Source: an uncultured bacterium (GTDB taxonomy: Bacteria > Actinomycetota > Coriobacteriia > Coriobacteriales > Coriobacteriaceae). From it: DNA of 64,000 bases. Positions 1 through 8,922 of the stretch are shown here, one piece after another. Position 1 is the first letter of the stretch; each line of letters opens with the position of its first letter. Below the pieces are notes generated by a model, which saw only the letters and a program-made list of their open reading frames with translations, did no database searches and had not been told where the DNA came from. Location: assembly GCA_905214525.1 (NCBI GenBank), contig CAJMMN010000004.1, positions 90,842 through 154,841 of the forward strand, given 5' to 3'. A program made the translations under genes and the position numbers.

Positions 1-1
1 T

Positions 2-48
2 GGTCAAGCATTTGGTCAGTATTTGGTCGGCGTTTGGTTGGGTTTTGG
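2..48. repeat. Tandem 11-bp TTTGGTC repeats
   Basis: TTTGG recurs at 11, 22, 33 and 44, an exact 11-bp period, and a partial unit sits at the window edge. The best units read TTTGGTCAGTA and TTTGGTCGGCG. The array lies about 35 bp upstream of the recA -35. A similar two-unit array on the minus strand at 45940-45959 has the same 11-bp period. Its role is unknown. It could be a protein-binding array or the repetitive 3' end of a gene outside the window. Confidence 0.5.
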
Positions 49-80
49 AAAGACTGCCTGCATATGATTTATCTGAACGG

Positions 81-109
81 TTGACCACGAACAGCCGTTC
101 GTTTATTAT
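81..109 (+). promoter_or_regulatory. recA promoter with LexA (SOS) box
   Basis: A -35 TTGACC (81-86) and a -10 TATTAT (104-109) are separated by 17 bp. The spacer holds CGAACAGCCGTTCG (88-101), a perfect dyad of the Gram-positive/actinobacterial LexA type CGAAC-N4-GTTCG. LexA bound here would block RNA polymerase, so recA should be SOS-inducible. This follows from the known family consensus plus the position of the box. Confidence 0.85.
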
Positions 110-139
110 CGATGCAGGTTGTTAAGAGGAGGGCTTTTC

Positions 140-1288
140 ATGGCCAAGAATTCAGGTCCCGTACGTACCGTTCATGCTCGCACGACGGGTAAAGAGCGCG
201 ATGAGATGATCGCCACCACCAAGGCCGAGATCGAGAAGAAGTTCGGTCAAGGCTCCATCATGAGGTACGGCGACGGTGGCCCCGAGCTCGAGGTCGAGGC
301 CATCCCTACGGGCGCTCTGGCACTCGATGCCGCTCTGGGTATCGGCGGTGTGCCGCGCGGCCGCATCGTCGAGATTTACGGTCCTGAGTCCTCCGGTAAG
401 ACGACGCTTTCGCTTGAGATCCTGGCCGAGGCCCAGGCAATGGGTGGCGTGGTGGCATTTATCGATGCCGAGCACGCGCTCGATCCCACGTATGCCGCGC
501 GCATTGGCGTGGATATCGACGAGGTACTGATTTCCCAGCCCGATACGGGTGAGCAGGCGCTCGAGATTGTTGACATGCTCGTGCGTTCCGGCGCCATCGA
601 TGCCATCGTCGTCGACTCCGTCGCCGCGCTGACCCCGCGTGCCGAGATCGAGGGAGAGATCGGCGATACCACGGTCGGTTTGCAAGCTCGCCTGATGAGT
701 CAGGCGCTCCGCAAGCTCGCCGGCTCGCTGTCCAAGTCCAACACGACATGCATCTTCATTAACCAGCTGCGAGAGAAGATCGGCGTCATGTTCGGCAACC
801 CCGAGACCACGACGGGCGGCCGCGCCCTTAAGTTCTTCTCTTCGGTGCGTATCGACATTCGCCGCATCGACAGCATTAAGCTTAAGGATGAGGTTATCGG
901 TAACCGCGTGCGCGCCAAGGTCGTTAAGAACAAGGTGGCAGCTCCGTTCCGTTCTGCTGAGTTCGACATCATGTACGGTACGGGCATCTCTAAGGAGGGC
1001 TCGATTCTGGACATGGCTGTCGAGTGCGGCATCTGCAAGAAGATGGGCTCCTGGTTTGCCTATGGCGAGGACAAGCTCGGCAACGGTCGCGAGGCCGCCA
1101 AGGCGTTCCTGCGCGAACACCCTGATTGCGCCGACGAGATTGAGCATAAGGTCCGCCTTGCCTGCGGGCTTGAGTTTGACGACGATGCTCCATCCGAGGT
1201 CGAGCTGACCGATCAGCCTGCGCCTGAGGAGTTTGACGAGCTTTACGCCATCGATGGTTCCGCCATGCTCGATGATGACGACGAGTAG
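140..1288 (+). CDS. recA: Recombinase RecA
   Basis: DNA-dependent ATPase that forms filaments on single-stranded DNA, drives strand exchange, and stimulates LexA self-cleavage. The 382-residue product has the Walker A GPESSGKT (about 81-88), the IDAEHALDP segment, the VVDSVAAL Walker B strand, the INQLREKIGVMFGNPETTTGG loop region and the usual acidic C-terminus ending in DDDDE. I chose the ATG at 140 because AAGAGGAGG lies just upstream. A TTG at 119 is in frame but precedes that Shine-Dalgarno. recX follows after 11 bp, so the two are probably one SOS-controlled operon. Confidence 0.98.
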   Translation: MAKNSGPVRTVHARTTGKERDEMIATTKAEIEKKFGQGSIMRYGDGGPELEVEAIPTGALALDAALGIGGVPRGRIVEIYGPESSGKTTLSLEILAEAQAMGGVVAFIDAEHALDPTYAARIGVDIDEVLISQPDTGEQALEIVDMLVRSGAIDAIVVDSVAALTPRAEIEGEIGDTTVGLQARLMSQALRKLAGSLSKSNTTCIFINQLREKIGVMFGNPETTTGGRALKFFSSVRIDIRRIDSIKLKDEVIGNRVRAKVVKNKVAAPFRSAEFDIMYGTGISKEGSILDMAVECGICKKMGSWFAYGEDKLGNGREAAKAFLREHPDCADEIEHKVRLACGLEFDDDAPSEVELTDQPAPEEFDELYAIDGSAMLDDDDE

Positions 1289-1299
1289 CGGTTACGCTC

Positions 1300-1992
1300 A
1301 TGTCGTATACGGTGACCGAGGCCACGGTCGTCTTTCCCGATAAGAAGGCGGCCTCCTCGTTCTCGAACGGGTATGCGTCCAAAAAGCCTTGCGCACATAT
1401 CGATTGTGAGCTTGAGGGCGGTTTTGAGCGGTCCATTTGGATTCCCGTGCGGGTCGCGCGCCTGTATGTCAAAAACCGCCCCGATCTTCCCTGTGATTGG
1501 GACAACTTTCGTGAGGCGGTGCAGCTCGTCGAGCGTAAATGTGCACTTACCATGGTGACCGAGATGTTATCGCGCCGCGACCATGCGACGGGCGAGGTCC
1601 GTGACAAGCTGGCTCGCTACGGCTTTCACCAGACCGCGATCGATTTCGCCGTCGAGCGCGCCACCGAGTATCGCTTTTTAGACGAGAACCGCTTTTGCTC
1701 GTACTTTATCGAGGAGCGCAAGCGGCGCGGTTGGGGACAGCGCAAAATCGAGACCGAGCTCAAGCGCCGTCATGTCGTGCTCGATGACATTCCCGGTTAT
1801 CCCGAGGATTATTTTGCCGTCGAAGACGATTTGGCGCGTGCGTCAGCCCTGCTCGCCAAGCGGCGTGTCCCAGAGACGCGCGGATTCGAAAAACTGGTTC
1901 GGTTTTTGATGGGCAAGGGCTTCTCGTATCATATCGCCGCCGATGCCGTTAAGGCACGTCTCGATGCCGAACGTAAGGAATGTGCGGTTTAG
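1300..1992 (+). CDS. recX: Regulatory protein RecX
   Basis: Small helical protein that binds RecA filaments and limits their growth or activity. The 230 residues contain the repeated three-helix RecX modules: RRDHATGEVRDKL around residue 90, then FLDENRFCSYFIEERKRRGWGQRKI and a C-terminal module near FSYHIAADAVKARL. An N-terminal extension of about 75 residues precedes the RecX core, somewhat longer than in minimal RecX proteins. The gene lies 11 bp after recA, the classical arrangement, and should share its SOS promoter. Confidence 0.93.
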   Translation: MSYTVTEATVVFPDKKAASSFSNGYASKKPCAHIDCELEGGFERSIWIPVRVARLYVKNRPDLPCDWDNFREAVQLVERKCALTMVTEMLSRRDHATGEVRDKLARYGFHQTAIDFAVERATEYRFLDENRFCSYFIEERKRRGWGQRKIETELKRRHVVLDDIPGYPEDYFAVEDDLARASALLAKRRVPETRGFEKLVRFLMGKGFSYHIAADAVKARLDAERKECAV

Positions 1993-2054
1993 GCGTATGC
2001 GTTTTGTGGCCCTGCCGTTCACCGCGTTTTAGCCGCCGTGCTGGGGCCATTTAT

Positions 2055-2083
2055 TTGACAGTTGTTGTGGTTCAACGTACGAT
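2055..2083 (+). promoter_or_regulatory. Sigma-A-type promoter for rny
   Basis: TTGACA (2055-2060), a 17-bp spacer and TACGAT (2078-2083) form a near-consensus vegetative promoter. It lies about 165 bp upstream of the rny start, in the 257-bp gap after recX, and predicts a long 5' leader. Confidence 0.65.
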
Positions 2084-2249
2084 AAACAATGTCATTTGCT
2101 TTGTGATATGTGCTCATCTGTAATGAGTTTGTTTATATGTTTATCTGTATCCGACCCGCATAAGCTGCGCCCATATTACTCAAATGTCGCGAGCCGTTCG
2201 TAAGGACGGTTCGCTTTGTTGTGTAACGAATCCATAAAAAGGAGTGAGC

Positions 2250-3800
2250 ATGCCTATCATCGCAGCGCTCGTTGGCATCATTTTGGGTGCCATCGCCGCC
2301 ATTGCCTACATGCGCACCGCCAAGCAGGGTAGTCTTCACGAGGCCGACGAAAAAATCCAGTCGGCACACGCACAGGCTGAGTCCCTGATCGGTGATGCTA
2401 AGCGTCAGGCCGAGACCCTCAAAAAAGAGGCTCTGCTCGAGGCTAAAGAGGAGATCATCAAGAACAAGCAGGCCGCTGAGGCCGAGGACAAGCAGCGTAA
2501 GAACGAGATTCGTACGCTCGAGAACCGCGTGATGCAGCGCGAGGAATCCCTCGATCGCCGCAACGACGCTCTCGACAAGCGCGAGCATCAGCTGTCCAGC
2601 CAGGCCGGTCAGGTCGAGAAGCGCTCCCGTGAGCTCGAGGAGCTCTGCGCAAAGCAGACCTCCGAGCTCGAGCGTATCGCCGACCTTACCCGCGAGGACG
2701 CCCACAAGGAGCTCCTCGATAAGGTTCGCGGCGAGGTCACCCACGAGGCCGCCACGATCATTCGCGAGTCCGAGCAGCAGGTTCGCGCCGAGTGCCACAA
2801 GACCGCCCAGGAGATTCTGTCTCTGGCGATTCAGCGCTGCGCTGCCGATCACACTGCCGAGGTCACCGTTACCTCCGTGCACATTCCCTCTGATGACCTC
2901 AAGGGCCGTATCATCGGTCGCGAGGGTCGCAACATCCGGACCTTCGAGCAGGTTTCCGGCGTCAACCTCGTGATCGACGACACGCCCGAGACCGTCGTTC
3001 TTTCGAGCTTCGACCCGGTCCGTCGTGAGACCGCCCGTGTCGCCCTCGAGAACCTCATCGCCGACGGCCGCATTCACCCTGCCCGTATCGAGGAGATGTA
3101 TCACAAGGCTGCCGACCTGGTTCAGCAGCGCGTGCGCGAGGCTGGCGAGCAGGCTGCCTTCGATACCGGCATCCACGATCTGCACCCCGAGATCGTCAAG
3201 ACCCTTGGTGCCCTGCGCTACCGTACCTCGTTTGGTCAGAACGTGCTTCAGCATTCCCTCGAGGTCTCTGATCTGTGCGGCGTGATGGCTTCCGAGCTTG
3301 GCCTGGACGTTGTGACCGCCAAGCGCGCCGGCCTGCTTCATGACCTGGGCAAGGCAATCGACCACGACGTCGAGGGCCCGCATGCCGTCATCGGCGCCGA
3401 GCTTGCCCGCCGTTATGGCGAGAAGCCCGTTATCGTCCACGCTATTGAGGCTCACCATGCCGATGTCGACCCCAACACGGTGCTCGATGTCCTGGTGCAG
3501 GCCGCCGATGCTGTCTCTGCCTCTCGCCCCGGTGCCCGTCGCGAGTCTGCCGAGAACTACATCAAGCGTCTTGAGAAGCTCGAGGAGATCGCCAACTCCC
3601 ATGACGGCGTCGAACGTACCTATGCCATGCAGGCCGGTCGCGAGGTCCACGTCATGGTCCAGCCGGACAAGATCTCCGATGCCCAGTCCACGGTCCTGGC
3701 TCACGATATCGCCCATCAGATCGAGGAAGAGATGGAGTATCCCGGTCAGGTGCGCGTCGTCGTGATTCGCGAGAGCCGCGCTGTCGATATCGCTAAATAA
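2250..3800 (+). CDS. rny: Ribonuclease Y
   Basis: Membrane-anchored endoribonuclease that starts mRNA decay. The 516 residues follow the family layout: an N-terminal membrane helix (about 1-22), a long charged coiled coil (to about 195), a KH RNA-binding domain with the GRIIGREGRNIR motif, and an HD phosphohydrolase domain with LLHDLGK and a downstream HHADVDPNT segment. The ATG at 2250 sits 6 nt after AAAAAGGAG, so I prefer it to the in-frame GTG at 2244. The downstream ATPase gene starts 1 nt after the stop, suggesting coupling. Confidence 0.97.
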   Translation: MPIIAALVGIILGAIAAIAYMRTAKQGSLHEADEKIQSAHAQAESLIGDAKRQAETLKKEALLEAKEEIIKNKQAAEAEDKQRKNEIRTLENRVMQREESLDRRNDALDKREHQLSSQAGQVEKRSRELEELCAKQTSELERIADLTREDAHKELLDKVRGEVTHEAATIIRESEQQVRAECHKTAQEILSLAIQRCAADHTAEVTVTSVHIPSDDLKGRIIGREGRNIRTFEQVSGVNLVIDDTPETVVLSSFDPVRRETARVALENLIADGRIHPARIEEMYHKAADLVQQRVREAGEQAAFDTGIHDLHPEIVKTLGALRYRTSFGQNVLQHSLEVSDLCGVMASELGLDVVTAKRAGLLHDLGKAIDHDVEGPHAVIGAELARRYGEKPVIVHAIEAHHADVDPNTVLDVLVQAADAVSASRPGARRESAENYIKRLEKLEEIANSHDGVERTYAMQAGREVHVMVQPDKISDAQSTVLAHDIAHQIEEEMEYPGQVRVVVIRESRAVDIAK

Positions 3801-3801
3801 C

Positions 3802-4887
3802 ATGAGCGACGCGAACGAGCTCATCTCATTTATCGCGTCGATGTCGGGGGAGGGCAACCTTCGCGTCGAGGAGAACCTTGGCGAGGGGTATGTCCGCCTC
3901 CGCGTTTCGGAGGCCGAGCGGCGCCAGGCTAAGCACGACATTCAGCATGTCGAGGACATCGTCATCGAAATGCTCCGTAATGCTCGCGATGCCGGCGCCG
4001 ACAAGGTCTATCTCGCCACGACCAAGGAAGATGGCGTCCGCACGCTTGTCTTTCTGGATAACGGTTCTGGCGTTCCGCAGGATATGCAAGAGCGAATCTT
4101 TGATGCCCGCGTTACCTCCAAGCTCGAGAGCATGAAGATGGACCGTTGGGGCGTTCACGGTCGTGGCATGGCATTGTTTTCGATCAAGCAGAACACCGAC
4201 GAGGCCCGTGTGGTCACGTCCGGCGTCGATCTTGGTTCAGCCTTCAAGGTGAGCGTTGCGGCCGACCGCCTCAGTGAGCGTGCCGATCAGTCCAGCTGGC
4301 CCCAGGCCGTCAAGGATGAGGACGGACGTTATGTCTGCGCTCGCGGTCCACATAATATTATTCGCGCTGCTTGTGAGTTTGCGCTCGAGGAGTTGCGTGG
4401 TTGCGATGTCTATCTCGGTTCTCCGTCTGAGATTGCCGCGACCCTTTATGCTCAAGCGTCAAGTCGGCTCGATACGTCTCGTCTCCTGTTCATTGATGAC
4501 GAGAGCGAGCTTCCGGTTGTCGATCGTTTAGGCCTTGCTTCTGATGCCGAGGACTTTATCCGTATTTGTTCGGGTTTGGGTCTTGAGATGTCCGAGCGCA
4601 CGGCCCATCGCATTTTGGCAGGGCAGATTAAGCCCGTTCGCGGTGTGACCGCGCGTCTGCTGCGCGAGCGTGATTCGTCCTCGCATGCGCCGGCTCCTGT
4701 CGATCTCGCGAAGGATCGTCGCGGGCTACGTATTGCCAAGGATGACATGGCACAGTTTTCGCGCGCTGTGGAACGCGACTTTAATGACCTTGCCACCCGG
4801 TACTATCTCAACCTTTGCGGCGACCCAAAGATCCGTGTTTCGCGTGATCGAATCACCGTGACCTTTGATCTTGCCAAAGAGGAATAG
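3802..4887 (+). CDS. GHKL-type ATP-binding protein of unknown role
   Basis: The N-terminal half carries a histidine-kinase/Hsp90/MutL-type ATPase fold: an N box EMLRNARDAGA (about 57-67), a G1 box DNGSGVP (about 85) and a G2 box GRGMALFSI (about 115-125). No histidine phosphoacceptor, MutL C-terminus or membrane helix is visible, so it is neither an ordinary sensor kinase nor a classical MutL. The C-terminal 150 residues are unrecognised. It is wedged between rny (1-nt gap) and spoVS, so it may act with RNA turnover or the SpoVS regulator. That role is inference from context only. Confidence 0.75.
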   Translation: MSDANELISFIASMSGEGNLRVEENLGEGYVRLRVSEAERRQAKHDIQHVEDIVIEMLRNARDAGADKVYLATTKEDGVRTLVFLDNGSGVPQDMQERIFDARVTSKLESMKMDRWGVHGRGMALFSIKQNTDEARVVTSGVDLGSAFKVSVAADRLSERADQSSWPQAVKDEDGRYVCARGPHNIIRAACEFALEELRGCDVYLGSPSEIAATLYAQASSRLDTSRLLFIDDESELPVVDRLGLASDAEDFIRICSGLGLEMSERTAHRILAGQIKPVRGVTARLLRERDSSSHAPAPVDLAKDRRGLRIAKDDMAQFSRAVERDFNDLATRYYLNLCGDPKIRVSRDRITVTFDLAKEE

Positions 4888-4961
4888 TGCCTTTACCGAG
4901 TCCACTCGGTACGATACAGTTATTGCAGTTAAAACGTACTTTTAAATGCAGGAGTTTCTTC

Positions 4962-5279
4962 ATGGATTGCCTGAAGGTATCAAGCAAATCATCGCCCGCG
5001 TCCGTTGCCGGCGCCATCGCCGGCATGGTCAAGGATGGTGTACCCGTCAACATCCAGTGTGTCGGCGCCGGTGCCGTCAACCAGGCTATTAAGGCCGTTG
5101 CTATCGCGCGCGGTTTTTTGATTCCAACCGGTTTTGATATTTCCTGCGCGCCCGTGTTCTCCGACATCCTCATTAACGGGGAGTCGCGCACGGCCATCCG
5201 CCTTTCTATCTACGTTCACCAGATCAATCGAGCTGCTATGGATAACGTCGTCATGGATGATGTTAAGCCTGTGGCATAG
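4962..5279 (+). CDS. spoVS: Stage V sporulation protein S (SpoVS)
   Basis: Small Alba-like nucleic-acid-binding protein, widespread in sporulating and non-sporulating bacteria. The 105 residues begin MDCLKVSSKSSPASVAGAIA and keep the family core GAGAVNQAIKAVAIARG. I start it at the ATG at 4962, preceded by GCAGGAG at 4948-4954. A longer frame from 4887 overlaps the previous stop and lacks conserved sequence. Coriobacteriia are not known to sporulate, so a regulatory role outside sporulation is likely. A short inverted repeat, ACCGAG-tcca-CTCGGT, lies in its leader near 4895-4912. Confidence 0.9.
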   Translation: MDCLKVSSKSSPASVAGAIAGMVKDGVPVNIQCVGAGAVNQAIKAVAIARGFLIPTGFDISCAPVFSDILINGESRTAIRLSIYVHQINRAAMDNVVMDDVKPVA

Positions 5280-5324
5280 CTTCTGCTTGCCTTGTTTCGC
5301 TCCCCATCGTTAGGACTTATGCAC

Positions 5325-6695
5325 ATGGACCAGCGTTCCGTACGCGATATTCTTGCCGGTAAAACCTACTTTATCCGCACCTTTGGCTGCCAGATGAATC
5401 AGCACGACTCCGAGCGTGTGAGCGGTCTGCTTGATTCGTATGGCTGCCTCATGGCGTTCGATCCCGCGCATGCCGATATCGTTGTCTTCATGACGTGCTG
5501 CGTGCGCGAGGCCGCCGATTCTCGCCTGTACGGTCAGTGCAATTCCTGCAAAAGCCTGCCGCCTTCGCCTTCGGGCAAGCGCGTGGTTGCCGTTGGCGGT
5601 TGCATCGCGCAGCGCGATGGCGAGGGCCTGCTCACCAACGTCGATAACGTCAATGTCATCTTTGGCACGCATTCCATTGCACATGTGGCCGAGCTCATTG
5701 CCGAGGCGTTCCTTGATGGTAAGCGTCATATCCGCACCAATGAGCATGAGGATACGGACGCCATGAGCATGCCGTGGCATCGCGAGACCCAGTATCACGC
5801 CTGGGTGCCCATCATGACAGGCTGCAATAATTTCTGCACCTATTGCATCGTGCCGTACGTACGCGGTCGCGAAAAGAGCCGCCCCTTCGAGGGGATTGTC
5901 GACGAGGTGACCGGTTTGGTGCGCCAGGGCGTGCGTGAGATTACGCTGCTGGGCCAAAACGTTAACTCATATGGTCGCGATCTGTTTGGCAAGCCGCGTT
6001 TTGCCGATCTGCTGCGTGCCGTGGGCGATACGGGCGTGGAGCGCATCTTCTTTACGTCTTCGCATCCCAAGGACCTGTTGCCCGAGACCATCGACGCCAT
6101 GGCCGAGACGCCTGCCGTTATGCCGCAGCTGCACTTGGCCGTCCAGTCAGGTTCGACGCGGATCCTCAAAGAGATGAATCGCCGTTATACACGCGAGGAC
6201 TATCTGGGCCTTGTCGATCGCATTCGCAACCGCATGCCCGATATCGCGCTCTCGACCGACATTATCGTTGGCTTCCCGGGTGAGACTGAAGAAGACTTTG
6301 AGCAGACGCTCTCACTTGCCGAGACGGTCCGCTATGCTCAGGCCTATACCTTCATCTATTCCAAGCGCGCCGGTACCCCGGCCGCCGAGATTGACGATCC
6401 TACGCCGCATGAGGTTATTCTCGAGCGTTTCAACCGTCTGGTTAAGGTTATCGAGACCACGGCACACGAGTATAACCAGGGTGAGCTTCATACTGTGGTT
6501 CCGGCGCTCATTGAGGGAACGAGTAAAAAGAACGACGCGGTCCTGCTGGGCAAGAGTCCCAAGAATCAGACCGTGCATGCGCCTATCCCCGAGGGTTACA
6601 GCATCGATCAGCTTGTTGGTAAGATCGTTGATGTTGACGTTGACGTTGCCAAGACCTGGTATTTGTCCGGCTCCGTTGTGGGCGAGCCGCGCTAA
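5325..6695 (+). CDS. miaB: tRNA-2-methylthio-N6-dimethylallyladenosine synthase MiaB
   Basis: Radical SAM methylthiotransferase acting on i6A37 of tRNAs. Three N-terminal cluster cysteines are visible in FGCQMNQHDSE, MTCCVREAADSR and GGCIAQRDG. The radical SAM motif is C-x3-C-x2-C in TGCNNFCTYC, and a TRAM-like C-terminus follows. The start is uncertain: ATG 5319 and ATG 5325 are in frame, and I prefer 5325 because TAGGA at 5311 is then at normal spacing. miaA overlaps its stop (TAATG), so the two enzymes acting on A37 of the same tRNAs are co-translated. Confidence 0.95.
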   Translation: MDQRSVRDILAGKTYFIRTFGCQMNQHDSERVSGLLDSYGCLMAFDPAHADIVVFMTCCVREAADSRLYGQCNSCKSLPPSPSGKRVVAVGGCIAQRDGEGLLTNVDNVNVIFGTHSIAHVAELIAEAFLDGKRHIRTNEHEDTDAMSMPWHRETQYHAWVPIMTGCNNFCTYCIVPYVRGREKSRPFEGIVDEVTGLVRQGVREITLLGQNVNSYGRDLFGKPRFADLLRAVGDTGVERIFFTSSHPKDLLPETIDAMAETPAVMPQLHLAVQSGSTRILKEMNRRYTREDYLGLVDRIRNRMPDIALSTDIIVGFPGETEEDFEQTLSLAETVRYAQAYTFIYSKRAGTPAAEIDDPTPHEVILERFNRLVKVIETTAHEYNQGELHTVVPALIEGTSKKNDAVLLGKSPKNQTVHAPIPEGYSIDQLVGKIVDVDVDVAKTWYLSGSVVGEPR

Positions 6696-7633
6696 TGGTT
6701 TCTCCCGGGGCAGGTCTTTCCGCCGTTGCGATCGTCGGTCCGACGGCGGTTGGTAAGAGTGATGTTGCCGACCGTTTGGCAGCTCGTCTTTCGTCCGAAG
6801 TGTTGTCGTGCGATGCGATGCAAATCTATCGCGGCATGGACATCGGTACCGCAAAGATGGCGCCCGATGAGTGCACGGCGCCGCTGCGTCTCGTCGACAT
6901 CGTAGAGCCGGGTGCGGCATATTCTGCTGCGCTTTATCAGGCCGACGCTCGCGCGCATGTTGAACGTCTCCTTGGTTCGGGTTGCCTGCCGGTTTTTTGC
7001 GGAGGTACGGGGCTGTATCTCAAGGCCGCCCTCGATGAGATGGACTTTCCCTCGGGTGAACTTGAGGACGATCGTCGTGCGGGCTATCAGGAGCTTGCCG
7101 AGCGTATTGGCGAGGAAGAACTGCATGCCTTGCTTGCCGAGCGCGATCCAGAATCGGCTGCTGTTATTCATCCCCATAACGTGCGCCGTGTGATTCGTGC
7201 GCTCGAGATGCATGATGATGGCGTCTCCTATGCGCAGCAAAAGTCGCAGTTTAGTGTTCCGCACGAGCATTATCATGCCCTATGGTTTGGTCTGACGCGT
7301 AATCGCGAGGTGCTCTACGAGCGCATTAACCAGCGCGTCGATCTGATGTTTGAGCAGGGTCTTGTCGATGAGGTCCGCGGTCTTATGGGCCAGGGGCTGG
7401 GAGATGCCCTGACGTCGATGCAGGCAATTGGCTATAAAGAGATCATTGATGCTTTCAATGGCGTGATGAGCATGGATGAGGCTCGCGAACTCATTAAGAT
7501 GCGTTCGCGTCGTTATGCCAAGCGTCAGCTTTCGTGGTTTAAGCGCGATGACCGTATCGTGTGGTTTGATATGGATGAATGTACGATCGATGAGGTCGTT
7601 GAGGATATCCTGCATCGTATTGAGGCTGCCTAA
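6695..7633 (+). CDS. miaA: tRNA dimethylallyltransferase MiaA
   Basis: Transfers a dimethylallyl group to A37 of tRNAs that read UNN codons, making the substrate for MiaB. The 312-residue protein has the P-loop GPTAVGKS near the N-terminus, the conserved SCDAMQIYRGMDIGTAK stretch, FCGGTGLYLKA, and the tRNA-binding region ending RSRRYAKRQLSWFKRD. Both ends overlap its neighbours by one base (TAATG to miaB and hflX). This is the standard miaB-miaA-hflX order. Confidence 0.97.
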   Translation: MVSPGAGLSAVAIVGPTAVGKSDVADRLAARLSSEVLSCDAMQIYRGMDIGTAKMAPDECTAPLRLVDIVEPGAAYSAALYQADARAHVERLLGSGCLPVFCGGTGLYLKAALDEMDFPSGELEDDRRAGYQELAERIGEEELHALLAERDPESAAVIHPHNVRRVIRALEMHDDGVSYAQQKSQFSVPHEHYHALWFGLTRNREVLYERINQRVDLMFEQGLVDEVRGLMGQGLGDALTSMQAIGYKEIIDAFNGVMSMDEARELIKMRSRRYAKRQLSWFKRDDRIVWFDMDECTIDEVVEDILHRIEAA

Positions 7634-8922
7634 TGGCCCGTTTCCCCCTTGTTCCCACGGCACCCGAGCCCGAGCGTGCCATTTTAGTTGGTGTTGAGTG
7701 GCGCGACAATGCATGGCCGCTCGATCGCTCGCTTGATGAGCTGGAGCGTCTTGCCCACACAGCTGGTGCCCGGTGCGTGGCACGCTTGTCGCAGCGTTTG
7801 GTAAAGCCGTATCCTAAATCGTTTATCGGTTCCGGTAAGGTTGAAGAGCTGTGCGGCCTGGTGCATCGCATGGATGCCGATGTCGTTATTTTTGACGACG
7901 ACCTGACCCCCTCGCAGCAATCCTATTTGGAGAAAGCCGTGGGCGAGCCGGTAAAGATTATCGATCGTACAGCACTGATCCTGGATATCTTTGGCCTGCA
8001 TGCTCAGACGCGTGAGGGACGCCTGCAGGTACAGCTGGCACAACTTCAATATTTGTTGCCTCGCCTGCGTGGCATGTGGAGCCATCTCGCCAAGGAGCAG
8101 ACGCGCGGCGGCATCGGCTCGCGTTTTGGTCAGGGCGAAAGTCAGCTCGAGGTCGACCGTCGCCTCATTCGTAATAAGATCGCTGCGCTTCGTCGTGAGC
8201 TCAAGCAGGTTGAACAGCGTCGCGATGTTCAATCCAAGAGTCGCATTGAGTCCCCGGCGTTTCGCGTCGCGTTAGCCGGTTATACCAATGCCGGTAAATC
8301 GACGTTACTCAATCGTCTGACCGGCTCTACGGTACTTTCGCAGGACAAGCTGTTTGCTACGCTCGACCCGACGACGCGTTCGTATCGTCTGCCCGGCGGT
8401 CGCGGCATGACGATTACCGATACCGTCGGCTTTATTCAAAAGCTGCCCCATGGTTTGGTCGATGCCTTTAAATCGACGCTGTCCGAGGTTTTGGGTGCCG
8501 ATCTAATTCTCAAAGTCGTAGATGCGTCTGACGAGGACTATGAGCGGCAGCTGGATGCTGTCGACCGCGTGCTTGATGAGATCGGCGCCGGAGAGCGTTT
8601 AACGCTGACCGTATTCAATAAAATCGATCTTCTCGATAGCGTCGATCGATTGAGTTTCCGTCGTCGCTATCCGGAGGCCGTTCTGTTCTCGGCCCAAACG
8701 GGCGAGGGGCTCGACGATCTCGTCGACCGGATTGCTCGCGAGGCAGCTGCCACCGATGTGTTGCTCTCCGCTGATATCCCGTATCGCGAGGGCGCTCTCA
8801 TCACGCTGGTGCATGAGCAGGGAACCCTTCTGCATGAGGAATATCTCGAGGACGGCGTTCGCATTGTGGCGAAGTTGCCGGCTCGTATTGCACCGCGGCT
8901 CGAGCGCTATCGTACCGAGTAG
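7633..8922 (+). CDS. hflX: Ribosome-associated GTPase HflX
   Basis: Translational GTPase that splits stalled or hibernating 70S ribosomes. The 429 residues show the N-terminal HflX domain (SQRLVKPYPKSFIGSGKVEEL), the glycine-rich linker SHLAKEQTRGGIGSRFGQGE, a G1 motif GYTNAGKST, G3 DTVGF and G4 NKID. It overlaps miaA at TAATG. Its last 16 bases overlap the convergent acyltransferase gene, with no room for a separate terminator. Confidence 0.96.
   Translation: MARFPLVPTAPEPERAILVGVEWRDNAWPLDRSLDELERLAHTAGARCVARLSQRLVKPYPKSFIGSGKVEELCGLVHRMDADVVIFDDDLTPSQQSYLEKAVGEPVKIIDRTALILDIFGLHAQTREGRLQVQLAQLQYLLPRLRGMWSHLAKEQTRGGIGSRFGQGESQLEVDRRLIRNKIAALRRELKQVEQRRDVQSKSRIESPAFRVALAGYTNAGKSTLLNRLTGSTVLSQDKLFATLDPTTRSYRLPGGRGMTITDTVGFIQKLPHGLVDAFKSTLSEVLGADLILKVVDASDEDYERQLDAVDRVLDEIGAGERLTLTVFNKIDLLDSVDRLSFRRRYPEAVLFSAQTGEGLDDLVDRIAREAAATDVLLSADIPYREGALITLVHEQGTLLHEEYLEDGVRIVAKLPARIAPRLERYRTE

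Noticed and set aside
152..1147. 331-residue minus-strand ORF opposite recA
   Set aside because: Antisense shadow of recA in a GC-rich frame; no ribosome site or recognisable protein.
2133..3941. 602-residue minus-strand ORF opposite rny
   Set aside because: Mirrors the rny coding sequence; leucine-rich by codon reversal, no family match.
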